Of a stretch of 64,000 nt of DNA, positions 20,309 to 31,700 are shown one piece after another. The first letter of the stretch is position 1, and the number at the start of each line of letters is the position of its first letter. Source of the DNA: Mesostigma viride (Eukaryota > Streptophyta > Mesostigmatophyceae > Mesostigmatales > Mesostigmataceae); the NCBI GenBank assembly GCA_009746045.1, contig RPFO01000164.1:278753-342752 (forward strand), read 5' to 3'. Below the pieces are notes generated by a model. That model saw only the letters and a program-made list of their open reading frames with translations, did no database searches and was not told where the DNA came from. The translations under genes and the position numbers were made by a program.

Positions 20309-20315
20309 AATATAT

Positions 20316-21712
20316 ATGACGAGCAAACGCTCCTTGACGCAACGCAGCCTGGCGGCTGCGCTCGGCAATGAAAATACGTCTGCAGCTCCGGCTGCAGCTT
20401 CGCCCACCGGCCCAGAAGGCAGCGGCGCCACTAGCCTTGGAAGCTCTAGTGGTCGCCCAGCCCCCTCTCGCCTCGCCAGCAGCGTCGCCTGAACCCACGC
20501 GCAGTCGCCCTGCCGAGCCGACTTTTGACGACTTTGACGCCAGCCAACCCGGCTTTTTTGACAAGCTCACTGAAGACCGCATCCTGAGCTACGTGTTCTG
20601 GGGATCAACCGCCTCGCTTATTGAACTGTGCAAGCAGCTCTTCCACCAGGGTCGTCTCGTCGATGCTCATGCACCAGAGGCAGCGCCCATACGAGTACAT
20701 CTTCACCGCACCGGCCCGCCCCCGGCTGCAAATATACGCCCAGCTCTTCTCCCTCCTTGGACGCTCCATCGGGGAGCTCTGGCCCCCCAAGCCCCTCACC
20801 ACCATGCACCTTGACCGAATCCTCCATCCGCTCCATCCTCTAGGAGGCCCTCGCGCAGCACGTGGCCCCCCTCGCTGCAGATGTGGCGGCCATGGGCGGC
20901 ACGCTGGCTGCCGAGCTTCCCCTCCTCTCCACCATCTCCACCGCCATGCACCTCCACCCTCCTCGCCTCCTCCACCGCCACCACCCCCACCTCCGACGCC
21001 ATCACCGCCCAGCTCCGCGACATCGACCAGCGTCTTAAGGACAATGCCATCGCTATCGAGGTCCTGCAGAACACCGCAGGCCTCACCGCCCAGGCGGTGA
21101 AGGACATTGCCTCCAAGCCAGCCCCTGCTGGCCTGGCCGGCGATGCTCCTCCCATCACAATTAACCTGGGCGGACATGCTTAAGCATGCAGCACACCACC
21201 TCCACCACCTCCGCCGTCGCAGCCCAGCTCCAGCGGCAGACGAGCTTGACCTCCGCGAGGAGGCCGAGCTCGCCAAGCGCAGCCTCAATGCCATCGTCAT
21301 GATCAAGAACTTCGCCATGGAGGAAGGTGAGAATTCCGAGAAGCTTGCACGTGCGTTTGAGAGCAAAATCCTTGCACGCATGGGCCTTCTTGGTGAGATT
21401 AAGCTGGCCGCCCATCGCCTTCCCCGGGCGCCTCCGCTTCTTCTCATCTTTAAGAGCCCATCGGACAAGATTTCGTTTCTCAGACGCCGCAAGCGGCTCG
21501 AGAACACTCCCTTCACCGTGGACGACGACTTGACCCTGGCGCAGCAACAACGGCGACGGGAGCTATGGCCGGCCGACCTACCTCCAGCTCCGGCAGACCA
21601 AGGCGGGCCAGCCGGTGTACTGGAAGGGGGCGGACATCTACGTCGGCCACAAGCCCTGGCATGCGCAAGCGACCCCCGCGACCCCCGCGGCCCCAGCGCC
21701 TCCAGCCGCCCC
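20316..21712 (+). pseudogene. element D ORF1, L1-ORF1p-like RNA-binding protein, frame-broken
   Basis: It starts MTSKRSLTQRSLAAALG and shifts frame several times. Recognisable pieces are an Ala/Pro/Ser-rich N-terminus, a middle region (ELCKQLF...FSLLGRS...ELW), a coiled-coil-like stretch ITAQLRDIDQRLKDNAIAIE, and a C-terminal part. The last includes PPLLLIFKSPSDKISFLRRR and DDDLTLAQQQRRREL, resembling the RRM/C-terminal domains of L1 ORF1p, an RNA chaperone. A shift after REL leads to the frame TKAGQPVYWKGADIYVG, conserved in other D copies. No RT is encoded. Confidence 0.7.
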
Positions 21713-22183
21713 AGCTTAGGGGAATACAGCAGCAGTAGTGTAGAATAGTTAGACCGTGGCCTTGCACATGCCCGCCTCCTACAGGCACTAAACCAGCTGA
21801 TGCCTAGCATTTTTAGTCATGTACATATGTGCATATGATGAAATCAGAATATGATGTGCCACACTCCAGATGATGCCTAGCTTTAATATTTCATTATGCA
21901 GTGCCCATGCAGGGAGTAACTCTCTGCATGCTGAGACGCCATGCCCTAGCTTTTGTATAGCCATGCTGATCTTCCCCCCCTATGACGGGCTCCCCTTAGC
22001 TGGGTGTTGCCCGAGACTCTGGGGGTGCAGGTGCCCCTGGCCGGTGCACCTAGTAGAGCACGGGTCGTTTACGGCCCACCCTTGCAGGAAGTAGTAGCTT
22101 AGAATTTATTATAGGCCATACGCCCCTTCTCTGGGCTATGTGCTACATATACTCCCAACGGAGTTATGTTCCTAATAATTAAT
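21713..22183 (+). other. element D copy 1 3' UTR with terminal hairpin
   Basis: Untranslated tail shared with 33359-33793 (complement) and 35397-35660. Near its end is GCTATGTGCTACATATACTC and the stem-loop CTCC-CAAC-GGAG, then an AT-rich tail. The LINE-C 3' end (24630-24690) carries a similar terminal segment. Confidence 0.7.
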
Positions 22184-22300
22184 ATGCACCGACGGGAAGA
22201 AAGGGATCAGAGACCCCCTTTCCTATCCTTAAGCACTTCGGTGCTCCGTGATCCTCCCCAACGGGAGCACAAGTTTGAATTAATTAATTAACTAATCACG
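22184..22300 (+). repeat. LINE/SINE-type 3' end with CTCCC-CAAC-GGGAG hairpin
   Basis: AAGCACTTCGGTGCTCCGTG is followed by the stem-loop CTCCC-CAAC-GGGAG and an (AATT)n tail ending near 22290. The same end occurs at 25155-25190 and, inverted and diverged, at 8085-8160. Confidence 0.55.
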
Positions 22301-22399
22301 CGGGCAAGGAGTTAATGTATGTCAGACAGTCCCAAAAGCCCTGCATCCTCAAGCAGCTAGGTCGACAACCGTTTCTGCATGCATGGCATGGCGGGGCGG

Positions 22400-23030
22400 A
22401 AACGGAGATTCGGATGGCGCGGACATCATCTATGACGACGACACCACCCTCTTCGAGGGCACTGAGCACGTACGTGCAGACGTGGCTTGACTGCGCCTCT
22501 AGAGCAATTGAGGCCCGTGTGGCCGGTGGGGCTTGCATGAGGTCAGCAAGACTGACCGCGAGGCTCTGGCGATTGGGCTCACTCAGCCACCGCCCGACCT
22601 CTTTCTCCTTGCATGATGGCTCTCGAGTCCTGTATTGGGACCACGTCAAGTTGCTGCATGGGTAGGTAGCTTACTCCCCAGCTGCGAGGCGGATGTGGAC
22701 CACCGCATTTCGATCCCTCGCCTGGCACGCTTTACGCCAATACCGGGCCCTGTGGCGCAAGCCCTTGGGCAAGCTAGAGAAACAGGACATGTTGAAGGTC
22801 CTGGGCCTCCCTGTTCTTACGTACGGGGCCGAGACGTGGACTCTCACCGCCGACCTTGCCAGCAAGTTGGACGGCGCGGTCACCAACATGCTGCGGTCAA
22901 TTTTTCGTGTAGGATAGGCTGCCCATGTCCGCAAAGAGGACTTGTGCCTATAGGCATGCCAAGTTTATCACCAGCACCATCAAGCAGCGGCGCCTGCTGC
23001 ATGCTAGTAGGGCACTAGCTTAGCTCGCAC
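22400..23030 (+). pseudogene. LINE-C reverse transcriptase fragment (L1/RTE-like)
   Basis: Degraded, in several frames. DIIYDDDTTLFEGTEHV near 22415-22465 matches the RT YADD box with Ala replaced. LPSCEADVDHRIS follows, then, from 22693, WRKPLGKLEKQDMLKVLGLP and VLTYGAETWTLTADLASKLD, the typical C-terminal region of L1/RTE-type RTs. KFITSTIKQRRLLHAS follows near 22960. There are stops and frameshifts throughout. Confidence 0.7.
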
Positions 23031-24340
23031 TAACCAGGTAATTAATTACAGGTATAGACACCTCACGCGTGGCCCCTCTGCAGGGCTGCGCCCTGCCCAG
23101 CCGGGCCAGCACCTCCTCACGTGGCCGCCATGGAAAAAAATAAGAGCACAAAAGTTTAGACAAACAGACAAATCACAAATGTAAGTAAGTATATGTAAGT
23201 TACAAGTAAGTATATAGTAGTAAGTAAGTAAGCCTAGTACTTACTTTAAGTAAGTAACTAAGTAAGTACTCGTTTGTCATGCACATGGGCATGCCTGCAC
23301 GGCCCGTACTATATATGCTAATTAATCTAATTAGAAAATAATTACACGAAAGTTACAAATATCGTCTTAATTCATCAGGTGCATGCCCTAACCATGCATG
23401 TAGTCACCGACTACTAGCTAGAGGGGGATATATATTATAATCCTCGATCATCTGTGAGCTGTCCTCTATACTAAATTATAGTGGCAGACGAGGAGGCGAG
23501 ACAAGTACAATATCCTGTGCGCGCACACCTTTTCCATTGTGCACCGGACTCCGGACGTCGTACGTACCGGCTCCTTGCGTATAAGACGGACGACTGACCT
23601 CCTTAATTTTTATATAATATGCGTCCAGCTATATTTATATAGTTGTCTCACTTAATTTACTGGTATATGATTGGCAGGGCGGCCGGCTAGGCTATTTCAA
23701 GGTAGCTCGTGTTCACACTAAAATTGACTAACTGTCAGTGATCTTATCACTCATGCACTGTGCGTATGTCATAATGAAACTGCAGGGTGTTGAGTACTTG
23801 TGTACTTGTGTACTACATATATGGAGCTTCAGCAGCAGCATGCAGCGACTTGACCTGTGGCCACAAGCAAGACGCCAACAAGAAGCCCAAGGCGGTGTTC
23901 TGGAGGGGCGGGGACCTGATGAAAGTCAACAACCAGCTGCACATCCATGTGGACGCCCCGCAGGTGCCGCATGGGCGGCTATACTATAGGGCCATTATTA
24001 TTAGTCGCAGTTGACCACACCCACCATGCGCCCTGCCGGTGATGCAACCTGGACGCTCAGGACTAGCTGGCCGTTGTGGCATGTCAATTATGCAGGGTAG
24101 AACGTGGTTGACCATGCATGCCTATATCCTAACTAAGGTTTCAGTAGCCGTTGAACATATAGTAGCTGATTTCGGACGAGATTAGGCAGCGTACTAGGAT
24201 AGCATTTGTAGGACATCTTGCTCGCACCAGCCAGGTCGACACCGCCCTTGGTCTGGCCGGTCCCCAGCGGCTCGGCCAACCAGGGCGGCATATTTTGACC
24301 TGGCCTGGCCCCAAGAACATTCCTAAAAAGGTAGGGAAAC
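23031..24340. other. mostly unassigned sequence with GTAA microsatellite and a D-like ORF1 scrap
   Basis: An imperfect (GTAA)n tract lies at about 23180-23275. Around 23860-23990 a plus-strand frame reads KKPKAVFWRGGDLMKVNNQL, similar to the D ORF1 C-terminus (KAGQPVYWKGADIYV). Otherwise I see no gene. Confidence 0.45.
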
Positions 24341-24541
24341 ATGCATGCCATGACCTATACCCAGATGTTGCTGGACGACCTAGTGGTCCCAGCCCAGTTT
24401 GAGTACCGCATCCACTCTCTCTCCCGTCTTTGGACTGCCATGCAGGACAAGACGCGGTGGAAGAAGATTGTCAAGGCGCACACGCCAGCCCCTATGGGCA
24501 AGCTGCCTCCCCCCAAAAGGAGGAGCCGTTTTGATGAGTAG
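24341..24541 (+). pseudogene. LINE-C Pol C-terminus
   Basis: An open frame reads YTQMLLDDLVVPAQFEYRIH and WTAMQDKTRWKKIVKAHT, then ends. The pattern (a Trp after an A/M-x-D-(R/K) motif) is the usual end of L1/RTE-type Pol proteins. It is followed by a 3' UTR with the LINE-C/D hairpin. Confidence 0.55.
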
Positions 24542-24690
24542 CGTAGATAGGCTTTTCTAGACTAGATATAGCTTAGTTAGAGTTAGGTTAGTTCGATTAC
24601 GCGGCTTCCTCCACACCACCCATCCAACCTGGGATATGTGCTACATGATCTCCCAACGGAGACATGTTATAATTTAATTTAATTTTTTAA
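24542..24690 (+). repeat. LINE-C 3' UTR with CTCC-CAAC-GGAG hairpin
   Basis: It contains TAGTTCGATTACGCGGCTTC, GGGATATGTGCTACATGATC, the stem-loop CTCCCAACGGAG and an ATTTAATTTAA tail. An inverted diverged copy lies at 24850-24970, where the stem reads CTCCG...CGGAG with a different loop. Confidence 0.6.
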
Positions 24691-25190
24691 TAGTAGCTGA
24701 TATGGCGCCAGCCTAGCTACGTGCCTTGCCTAGCACTGCTTGTTTGCTCATGTCAACATAGCACTTCTTGATGCAATGCTCACACGGGTCATGAAATTGC
24801 ACCCACAGCTAGGGGATGCCGGATCATTTCGACGGGTCCTGCATGGCCGATTAAATTAAATTAAATTAAATTATAACATGCCTCCGCATGGGAACGGAGA
24901 TCATGTAGCACATATTCCTTGATGGGGGGTGGAGGTGGAGGAAGCCGCGTAATCGAACTAACCTAACTCTAATAGTTCATGGCACGTTTACCTAGCTTCC
25001 TGGGAATGTCCTTGGGGCCAGGCCAGGTCAAAATATGCCTGGCAGATGTGCACCCTCATGTGGCATGAGATGAGGGAATTGGGGGGCCCCACCCCCCAAT
25101 TCCACGCCCGCGGGGGTCTCTGGCCGGCCCCCTACCCGCTGAGAACTCCGTCTAGTGCTCCGTGACTCCCCAACGGGAGCACGTGTTTAA
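24691..25190 (-). repeat. inverted LINE-C 3' end and further 3'-end remnants
   Basis: On the minus strand, 24970-24850 repeats the LINE-C 3' UTR. At 25155-25190 (plus) is the CTCCGTGACTCC-CAAC hairpin and tail into which element G inserted. No gene is supported. Confidence 0.5.
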
Positions 25191-26908
25191 CTCGTCGTCT
25201 GTCCCAACTCAGTCCTCACAGGAGGACTGAGTTGACAATTTTCAACCGCGTGTAGCGACTAGGTGGGGGGTCCATCCCAAATGTTTTGATGTGGATCTGG
25301 GGTGTACTAGATATCATTTTGTTGGCAAAAATACTGCATATGTGAAAACTTGACCCGAACACCTGAAAATTACACGGACGTTGGGCGCCCCTCGCGAATT
25401 TGCATTTTTCGGGATAAGAACGAGTGGGAAAAATTCAATCAAATCCTGGTGCATGAAGAAAAAATATAGGCATGTAAACAACATAGTTCTTGAAGCGTGG
25501 CAAAAAACTGGGCTCCATTTGGCCACTGCAACTGCCTGAAACAATTAAAAAACTCTCAGTCCTCAGGAGAGGAATGGGGCTTTTGCTAACTTTGCTAGCA
25601 TGTAAGTGCGGTCATACTACATCACCGTGGCCACCAACCATCCCAATCAACTCATTTCCCTTCAAGCATTACAGGACAACACACTTGCATCATCATACTT
25701 CAGGTATATCATACCTTATCATGTAGTGAGAGCCTATGCATGCATGTAGGGAATGGGCTTGGATACCTACCAACAAAGGGTTATGTTATAAGTGTCAACC
25801 ACCAATATAATGGGTAGGTTAAGCATATTTCCATTGTTTCAAACAACAATAGATATGGCTATAACTGTTTTGCCTTGCCATGATGTGGCCAACATAGTTG
25901 CTGGCACATGATGGCAGTGGTTTGTCACCAAGACTTTTCACTCACCCGTAAAAGCTTGAATGCACCCTTGACGCAGCCCGTGGCCACACAATCATGCAGT
26001 ATGAACGTAGCAAAAGAATAACTAACATCTATGAAGGTGTTTAAACCTGCACAGCTCCTAAAACCCTGCACAACTACACTGGGTTAAGGCAAATGCCTGC
26101 TAACATCATCTGAAAAGGGGGTTTTAGAGAGGGGCAGGCAACGGTCAAGAAAGAGCATCAAGACTTGAACCTGACAACGCCTCGCAAGCTTAAACTCATG
26201 TACGAACATCAAGGAACGAAGAGGCAACGATTATCCGGCTTTACCTGGCACGGCTGGCGTTACCTTGGCCCAGGCGGTGCCCGCAAAAGTGGCACTTTGC
26301 GGCACATAGACCATGACGTGACAGAATGGTCGAGATCATCAAATCTATACTGTCACTCAATATATTCTAATGCAACTCATGTTAACATGTAGAAAGAAAC
26401 CTATCAGCCATTGAAATTGCGCCGGAAAGCAAGCGCAGTAATCAATTCCGTCGACCTGCCTTATCGCAGTTTTTTCCAGCAAGAACAGTGCCGACACCGG
26501 GTAAATCGCATCCCCGCGAGCTAAAAATTGATTTATATCATCTTTAGGGCATGTTAAATCTATTTACTGAGTTTGGACGGCTAACTCGTCCGCAAACGTA
26601 AACTGCATGCATGGGCGCGAGCCGCCATGGCTAGGTCGTGCATTTCCGGAACTCGCGTTTCACGTGGAAAAGTACCCTTACCACCTGTACTTTGACCGTA
26701 CAGTTAGCCGCGCATACCAAATCCAAAAAAATCCCAAAAATATGTCCAAGAAAGATCTTTTCACGTAGTATTTGAATAAATTTTGAGAGAATTTTTTTGT
26801 CAAACATTCTGACCGGGGCGAATTTTCTACGAAACCCAAAAACTCGGTCCTCTAGAGAGGACTGAGTTCAACTCAGTCCTCCGTAGAGGACCAGGGACAG
26901 ACGACGAG
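25191..26908. mobile_element. Element G, TTAA-flanked TIR element (non-autonomous)
   Basis: The TIR CTCGTCGTCTGTCCC is perfect over 15 bases at both ends. TTAA flanks it (25187-25190 and 26909-26912). Inside each end are hairpins built from GTCCTC/GAGGAC (for example AACTCAGTCCTC...GAGGACTGAGTT). The interior of about 1.1 kb resembles element E. No transposase is encoded. The TTAA duplication suggests piggyBac-like integration, but the TIR does not begin CCC. Confidence 0.75.
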
Positions 26909-26912
26909 TTAA

Positions 26913-27424
26913 TAAATCAATTAATTAATCTGCATGGAACTAATTTGCCATGCAAGTAGGTGACTGACTGCTCGTCTTATTGGGGTTAGGCCCTGGGACC
27001 GCGTGAGGCATGAATGTTCAATATATGGGTAGTTCCTTGTAAATAGTGGGAGGGCGATCACAGCAATTGTGCTCACCACTGGACACTCCCAGCCAGTTAG
27101 GCTCGAAAGACACGCCATGATCTGAAGCAAGCTATTTCCGGGCCCACCGTCTAGGTCATCTTTAGTCGCTCTACACGTAAGCCAGCCATAATCTCAATGC
27201 ACAAGGCTACACATTTCCATCTCAATCAAGGAGACAACCGACCAGCGCAGGCCAGAAGTCGGGAGAATCCGGCCATGGTAAATCAGTCCGGACCATGGTC
27301 AATCAGTTCATATATTCATCATCCTGAACGATCCGAGAACGCGGACAAGATAACGGCAGGCTCGAGCTACCATGGTCCGGGTTCTCCCGATTTTTGGCCA
27401 GCACTGGTTATTATCTCCTTGAAA
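26913..27424. repeat. repeat family J copy
   Basis: Similar to two separate segments within the CACTA element (14938-15070 inverted, 15840-16070 direct). It ends near CTCCTTGAAA at 27424, where the CACTA-borne copy continues differently. No ORF is supported. Confidence 0.5.
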
Positions 27425-28550
27425 TGACACGCGGGGCCTCGTTCTGCTGCCATCCGATCAGTAGTCTACCATGATCTGGCCCATGAGTGCGCGCGGCGGT
27501 CGCCGGCATGGTCCGCTAGCACTTGTCAAGTGCTCGCCGGCGTGGGAATAAACTCACTGCCGGGTCAACTGGCTGAAGTCAGGTAGATGAGGGGCCGGTG
27601 GCATGCCCATGCAACAATTCTAGGGACTGCGGTACCTGAGAGCGGGAGTGCCCCAGGGGCGGGCGGTGGTGGATATTTGCGGCCCGGCCCGTCAGCGGTC
27701 GGAACCGCGGAGTTTAGGGGTCAAAGACTTGCCGGTTCAGTGCTGCCCCTGGCCCCTTAGTGGTGACCATTCCTGTGGTTGCCTGCAGCCCCGTAGAAAT
27801 CTGCCACGTGTGAATTCAGTTTGTTAGACCAGGGCGCTACGTTGAACGCCGTGTTGGCTTAGGTCGACCATGCTCATAGACTAGATGCACCAGTAGAATT
27901 ATGCCACGTGGACAATTTTGGAGGTAATGTACTTGTGCTTGCCAGGTGGATTGGTCTGGCTGCCGCCACGTGCAAGGTCACTTGTTCAAACCATCAGGCG
28001 CATGCCACGTGTGCGCCGGTGTCGGTCACTCATGGGTTTGATGGTCGGTTGTTGCCACATCAGTGGCAGAATATTGGAGTACGGAGTGATTTTAAAGTAT
28101 TAGTAGAAGTGTTAATATCCGGCCTGTAGTAGGCAGTAGTAGGAATGCCGGCTCCCGAGGCCGCACTGCCGGGTAACCAAGGGGCGAGCTCGCGGGCCTT
28201 CTGGCTGCGGGCCCCCCACGGTCGGTCCTCCTGGACACAACATTGGTGCCAGATGCTTAGGGTGCCAGTTGTGGTCCTAGGTAGCCACTAGCCGCATGGT
28301 TGGACCGCGGGCCTGGCCATTTTGGGCCGGCTGTACGTTGTTGTGATTTTGTGGACCGCGGACCCTTGGCTGGATCCGCCGGGATGCCACCCCTCCTAGT
28401 TAGATGGTTAGCTGCCAAGGTCTGCTACATCACGTGACTGATTGCCCCGTGCCCGTGAATGACACGCATAGCATCCGATAAGCGGGCAGGTGGCCCTAGT
28501 GATAATCAATGCCACTGTATCGACGTCAATTCAACACGAGGTCCAATGCT
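27425..28550. other. non-coding stretch, possible LTR remnant
   Basis: Between TG at 27425 and CA at 28241-28242 the sequence could be a solo LTR, and it is followed by TTGGTGCCAGATGC, which resembles a tRNA primer site. No second copy is present in the window, so this is weak. The rest, up to the promoter of host gene 1, shows nothing I can name. Confidence 0.2.
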
Positions 28551-28556
28551 ACCCAC

Positions 28557-28564
28557 TATATAAG
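28557..28564 (+). promoter_or_regulatory. TATA box of host gene 1
   Basis: TATATAAG lies 201 bases upstream of the ATG at 28765. This fits a start of transcription near 28590 and a 5' UTR of about 175 bases. It is the only strong TATA motif in this upstream region. Confidence 0.5.
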
Positions 28565-28764
28565 CGTAAATGCAACGACGCCTTGCATAAGTCTTTGAGG
28601 CTTAGAAGCGGCTGGCTGTAAATTTTGTTGTCAGACAATCATTGAGAGAACGAGATAATATGTCGAGCTCACCTGGCCTACGTTAGGTACATCTCGCGCT
28701 CGTAACTCGGCAAGCTATCTTTTGGCTTCAAATTTATTCGCGGAAGTCGAGACGCCCATCGCAA

Positions 28765-31700
28765 ATGGAGCATCCCTTAGCTGAAGGCCTATCCCTTTAT
28801 GAGCAACGAAGGGCAGAGAACATCCAACGTAATGGGATCGTGCTCCAACAAATGGGCCTGCGAGCAGATATTGCCCGAGCCCAGACACAGCAGCGTGGTT
28901 CGCGGCAGCGACAACGAGAACAGGCTCCACCTCCACAGCCAGTGCGGAAAAGCGCGCGGCTAAGCAACATGCAGCCGGCTGTGGCTTCTACGAACCTATA
29001 CTTGGATGACAAGTGGTATGTTGTGATAGTACCCTGCGAAGAAACAAGTACCATTCACATGCCCATTGTTGTTTCTTGAGGCGGACGTTCATCACTGGTA
29101 TGCATTCGTTTGTACATCCCCTTCTCGAGTCTCTTCACCTAGAGGGTATCGCTAGCAAGGCGATCCCAACAACCACTAGTTCCAGTCTGGGAATCCGGTT
29201 CAAAGCCTTGTTGCCTCCCTTTTACAAAGGACACAGCGGACCTGCCAATAATCTCTTGCTATGGGGCCACCCTCGATGTGCTGCCTGGCTCAAGGAATGG
29301 AGTGATTTAAAATGCTTGCAAAAGAGTGCAGGGAAGACGCGAGTGCCGAAAGCAGTCAGCTTCTTCGCTCGTCTCGCGTATGCGTGCGCCTGAGGCCGTA
29401 CAATGAAACAACCTAACCGACCGTTAGCAAGGCATATGCACACGTCATCACAATCCCGGGCACATGTGGGTTGCTACCATCAGGTGGCTGGACTTAATGG
29501 CATTCCTGCAGGGGTCCCTGGTTACCTGCGTTAATGGCCATGCGTGACCAATCAAAGAGGACTTGGCACACCGCATCATGCCCCCCCATTGCCTGGCTGT
29601 GATGTCGCCCCAGGGAGACTGCGTCTGACGAAGAGATTGACGCCCCGAGAACAGGGAAGCACAAGGCCGCAAGGGAGGGGGGAGGAGGAGTGTTCAAGGT
29701 TCTGCCAGACATGGGTGTCATGCCCGGTGGCCCCCCGACCGACGATAACCACCGAGTCCGGCCGGTGCCAGATGTCGCGCAGCCACCAGTGGAGCAACCC
29801 TCAGGGATGGCGCCAATACAGCCACCTGCGTCGGAGCCCTGCAAGCGGCTGAATGCACACCTGGAGGCACTGCGCGCCGAGTTTCTGGGCCAGGCGGTGA
29901 GGGGATGGGCGTAGGGACAGGAAGACGGTGAGCTACATCAGCATGTATGATACTAGTCTGAGTGTAAGAAAAGGGAAAGGACAGATGAAAACGATTGCGA
30001 TGCTTGCGGGAAGACATTGGTGTGGGGCGCTGGCAGGGTCAGCGCTTTGTCCCGACATCAGCCACAAGGATTAAGTCGGGCTAACTTGGGCTTAGTTAAG
30101 TTTATTGAAGAAATTCCTGCCTTGGCTCCGCAGCTGACCGTTCTGTATCTTCCCCTCGGCATAGCAGGTTAGTTGGTACTAGTAATCCCCTTTTCTCGCT
30201 TCTCTTCTCTTTCCCCAGCCCTCAGTATCCTCCTCTTGTTTTTGCTGGGCTCACATGACAGCTGCCCTTTCTGCCTGCACTTCGCACATCTTAATTGCAG
30301 TCATGTATCAATTCCGGTTGAGTATGTGTGGACAAAGAGCAAGATTACCATCCCAGTTGTGTGAATAGCCTCAGGGCCTGTCACGAAAGTTGTACCCCTG
30401 GGCACCCCTCACGGATCCCTGGTGTGCTTATGCGTATGCGTGTGCGTGTGCGTGTGCGTGTGCGTGTGCGTGTGCGTGTGCGTGTGCGTGTGCGTGTGCG
30501 TGTGCGTGTGCGTGTGCGTGTGCGTGTGCGTGTGCGTGTGCGTGTGCGTGTGCGTGTGCGTGTGCGTGTGCGTGTGCGTGTGCGTGTGCGTGTGCGTGTG
30601 CGTGTGCGTGCGCGTGCGCGTGCGCGTGTGCGTGTGCGTGTGCGTGTGCGTGTGCGTGTTCGTGTGCGTGTGTGTGTGCGTGTGCGTGTGCGTGTGCGTA
30701 TGCGTGTGCGTGTGCGCGTGCGTATGTTTATGTTTATGTCTATGTGTTGATGTGGCGGGCCCCCGTGTCACCAGATTATTCCAAGTGACGGCAGCGGGGC
30801 CATGAAAGCTGCCGTGATGACCCGCCTGAGGGGGCCGCCCTATAAGGTGGTCCCACCCTTCAACAAGTATAGCGGTGGGTCTTGTTATACTGACAACTTG
30901 GTTGGGTATACCCTATATGGTGGTCCCACCAGTCAACAAGTATAGCGATGGGTAAGTAGCATGTTAGCTGTGTCTGAACATGCAGTCCTACATAGTTGGA
31001 TGTAGGTATCACCCTCACGCATATTTGCACTTGCCCTGGTAGCTACTGGACTCTTTGCAGCTGCCAGCCCATGTCCCAGTTCCAGCCAATGCCAGCTGGC
31101 CAAGTGGCGTGTAATAGTTGTGGGCTCATCATTAGTGACCCATCTCGTTACAGTTTAAGGTCCAGCTGCCTATTTTGAGCCCACATCCTGCGTTATTCCC
31201 ACATTCACGATTTGAGAGCTTATGTATTTCACGTACTTTACTTGCTTACACACTATGGTGGATGATCTTTCCACATGCATCCCAGCCGCAGGACTTGCCG
31301 TCCCGGTGGGTATTAGTGTAGCTGGTAAGGACTCAGCTTTAAGAATCAGCCAAGCATTTGCAGTGGGTTTCTTTTTCTTCTTTTGTGACCCGTTGTGTTG
31401 TTTCAATTCAAGCATTGACCTTGGGTGTTGGCATTGTCATGACATCAGTGGTGGGCTCCTCAATGGGTTTGGAGTAAGATATCTGCGTGAAGGAACACAT
31501 CTATCTTATACTACTATATCTATAACAATACAGTATGTACAGAACTATCTATCTATCTTATATAATGTCAGCAAGATCTTGGACGCTTATGCCATGGCAT
31601 CGTGGCCACCTTGGTTGTTGTGCAGCCACGCGCACTTGTGGAAAAAAGACTGCCAGTTCGATATTCTTAGATCTATGCCTGGATGGCAAACTCCCATGGC

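Larger units (their letters stand above)
8444..22183 (+). mobile_element. Element D copy 1 (ORF1-only LINE), split by nested insertions
   Basis: The 5' part (8444-8595) matches the 5' end of the complete D copy at 33359-35396 read on the minus strand. The 3' part (20309-22183) continues exactly where the 5' part stops. The break is a LINE-A insertion flanked by the 12-base target duplication AATATATATGAC (8584-8595 and 20309-20320). The element ends in a CTCCCAACGGAG hairpin and an AATAATTAAT tail. Without the insertions it would be about 2 kb. Confidence 0.8.

Noticed and set aside
27425-28242. LTR with downstream primer-binding site
   Set aside because: The TG...CA ends and GGTGCCAGATGC are suggestive, but there is no second LTR, no target duplication and no gag/pol nearby.
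30390-30805. Val-Arg, Cys-Ala and His-Thr repeat ORFs
   Set aside because: Translation of the (TGTGCG)n microsatellite on both strands.
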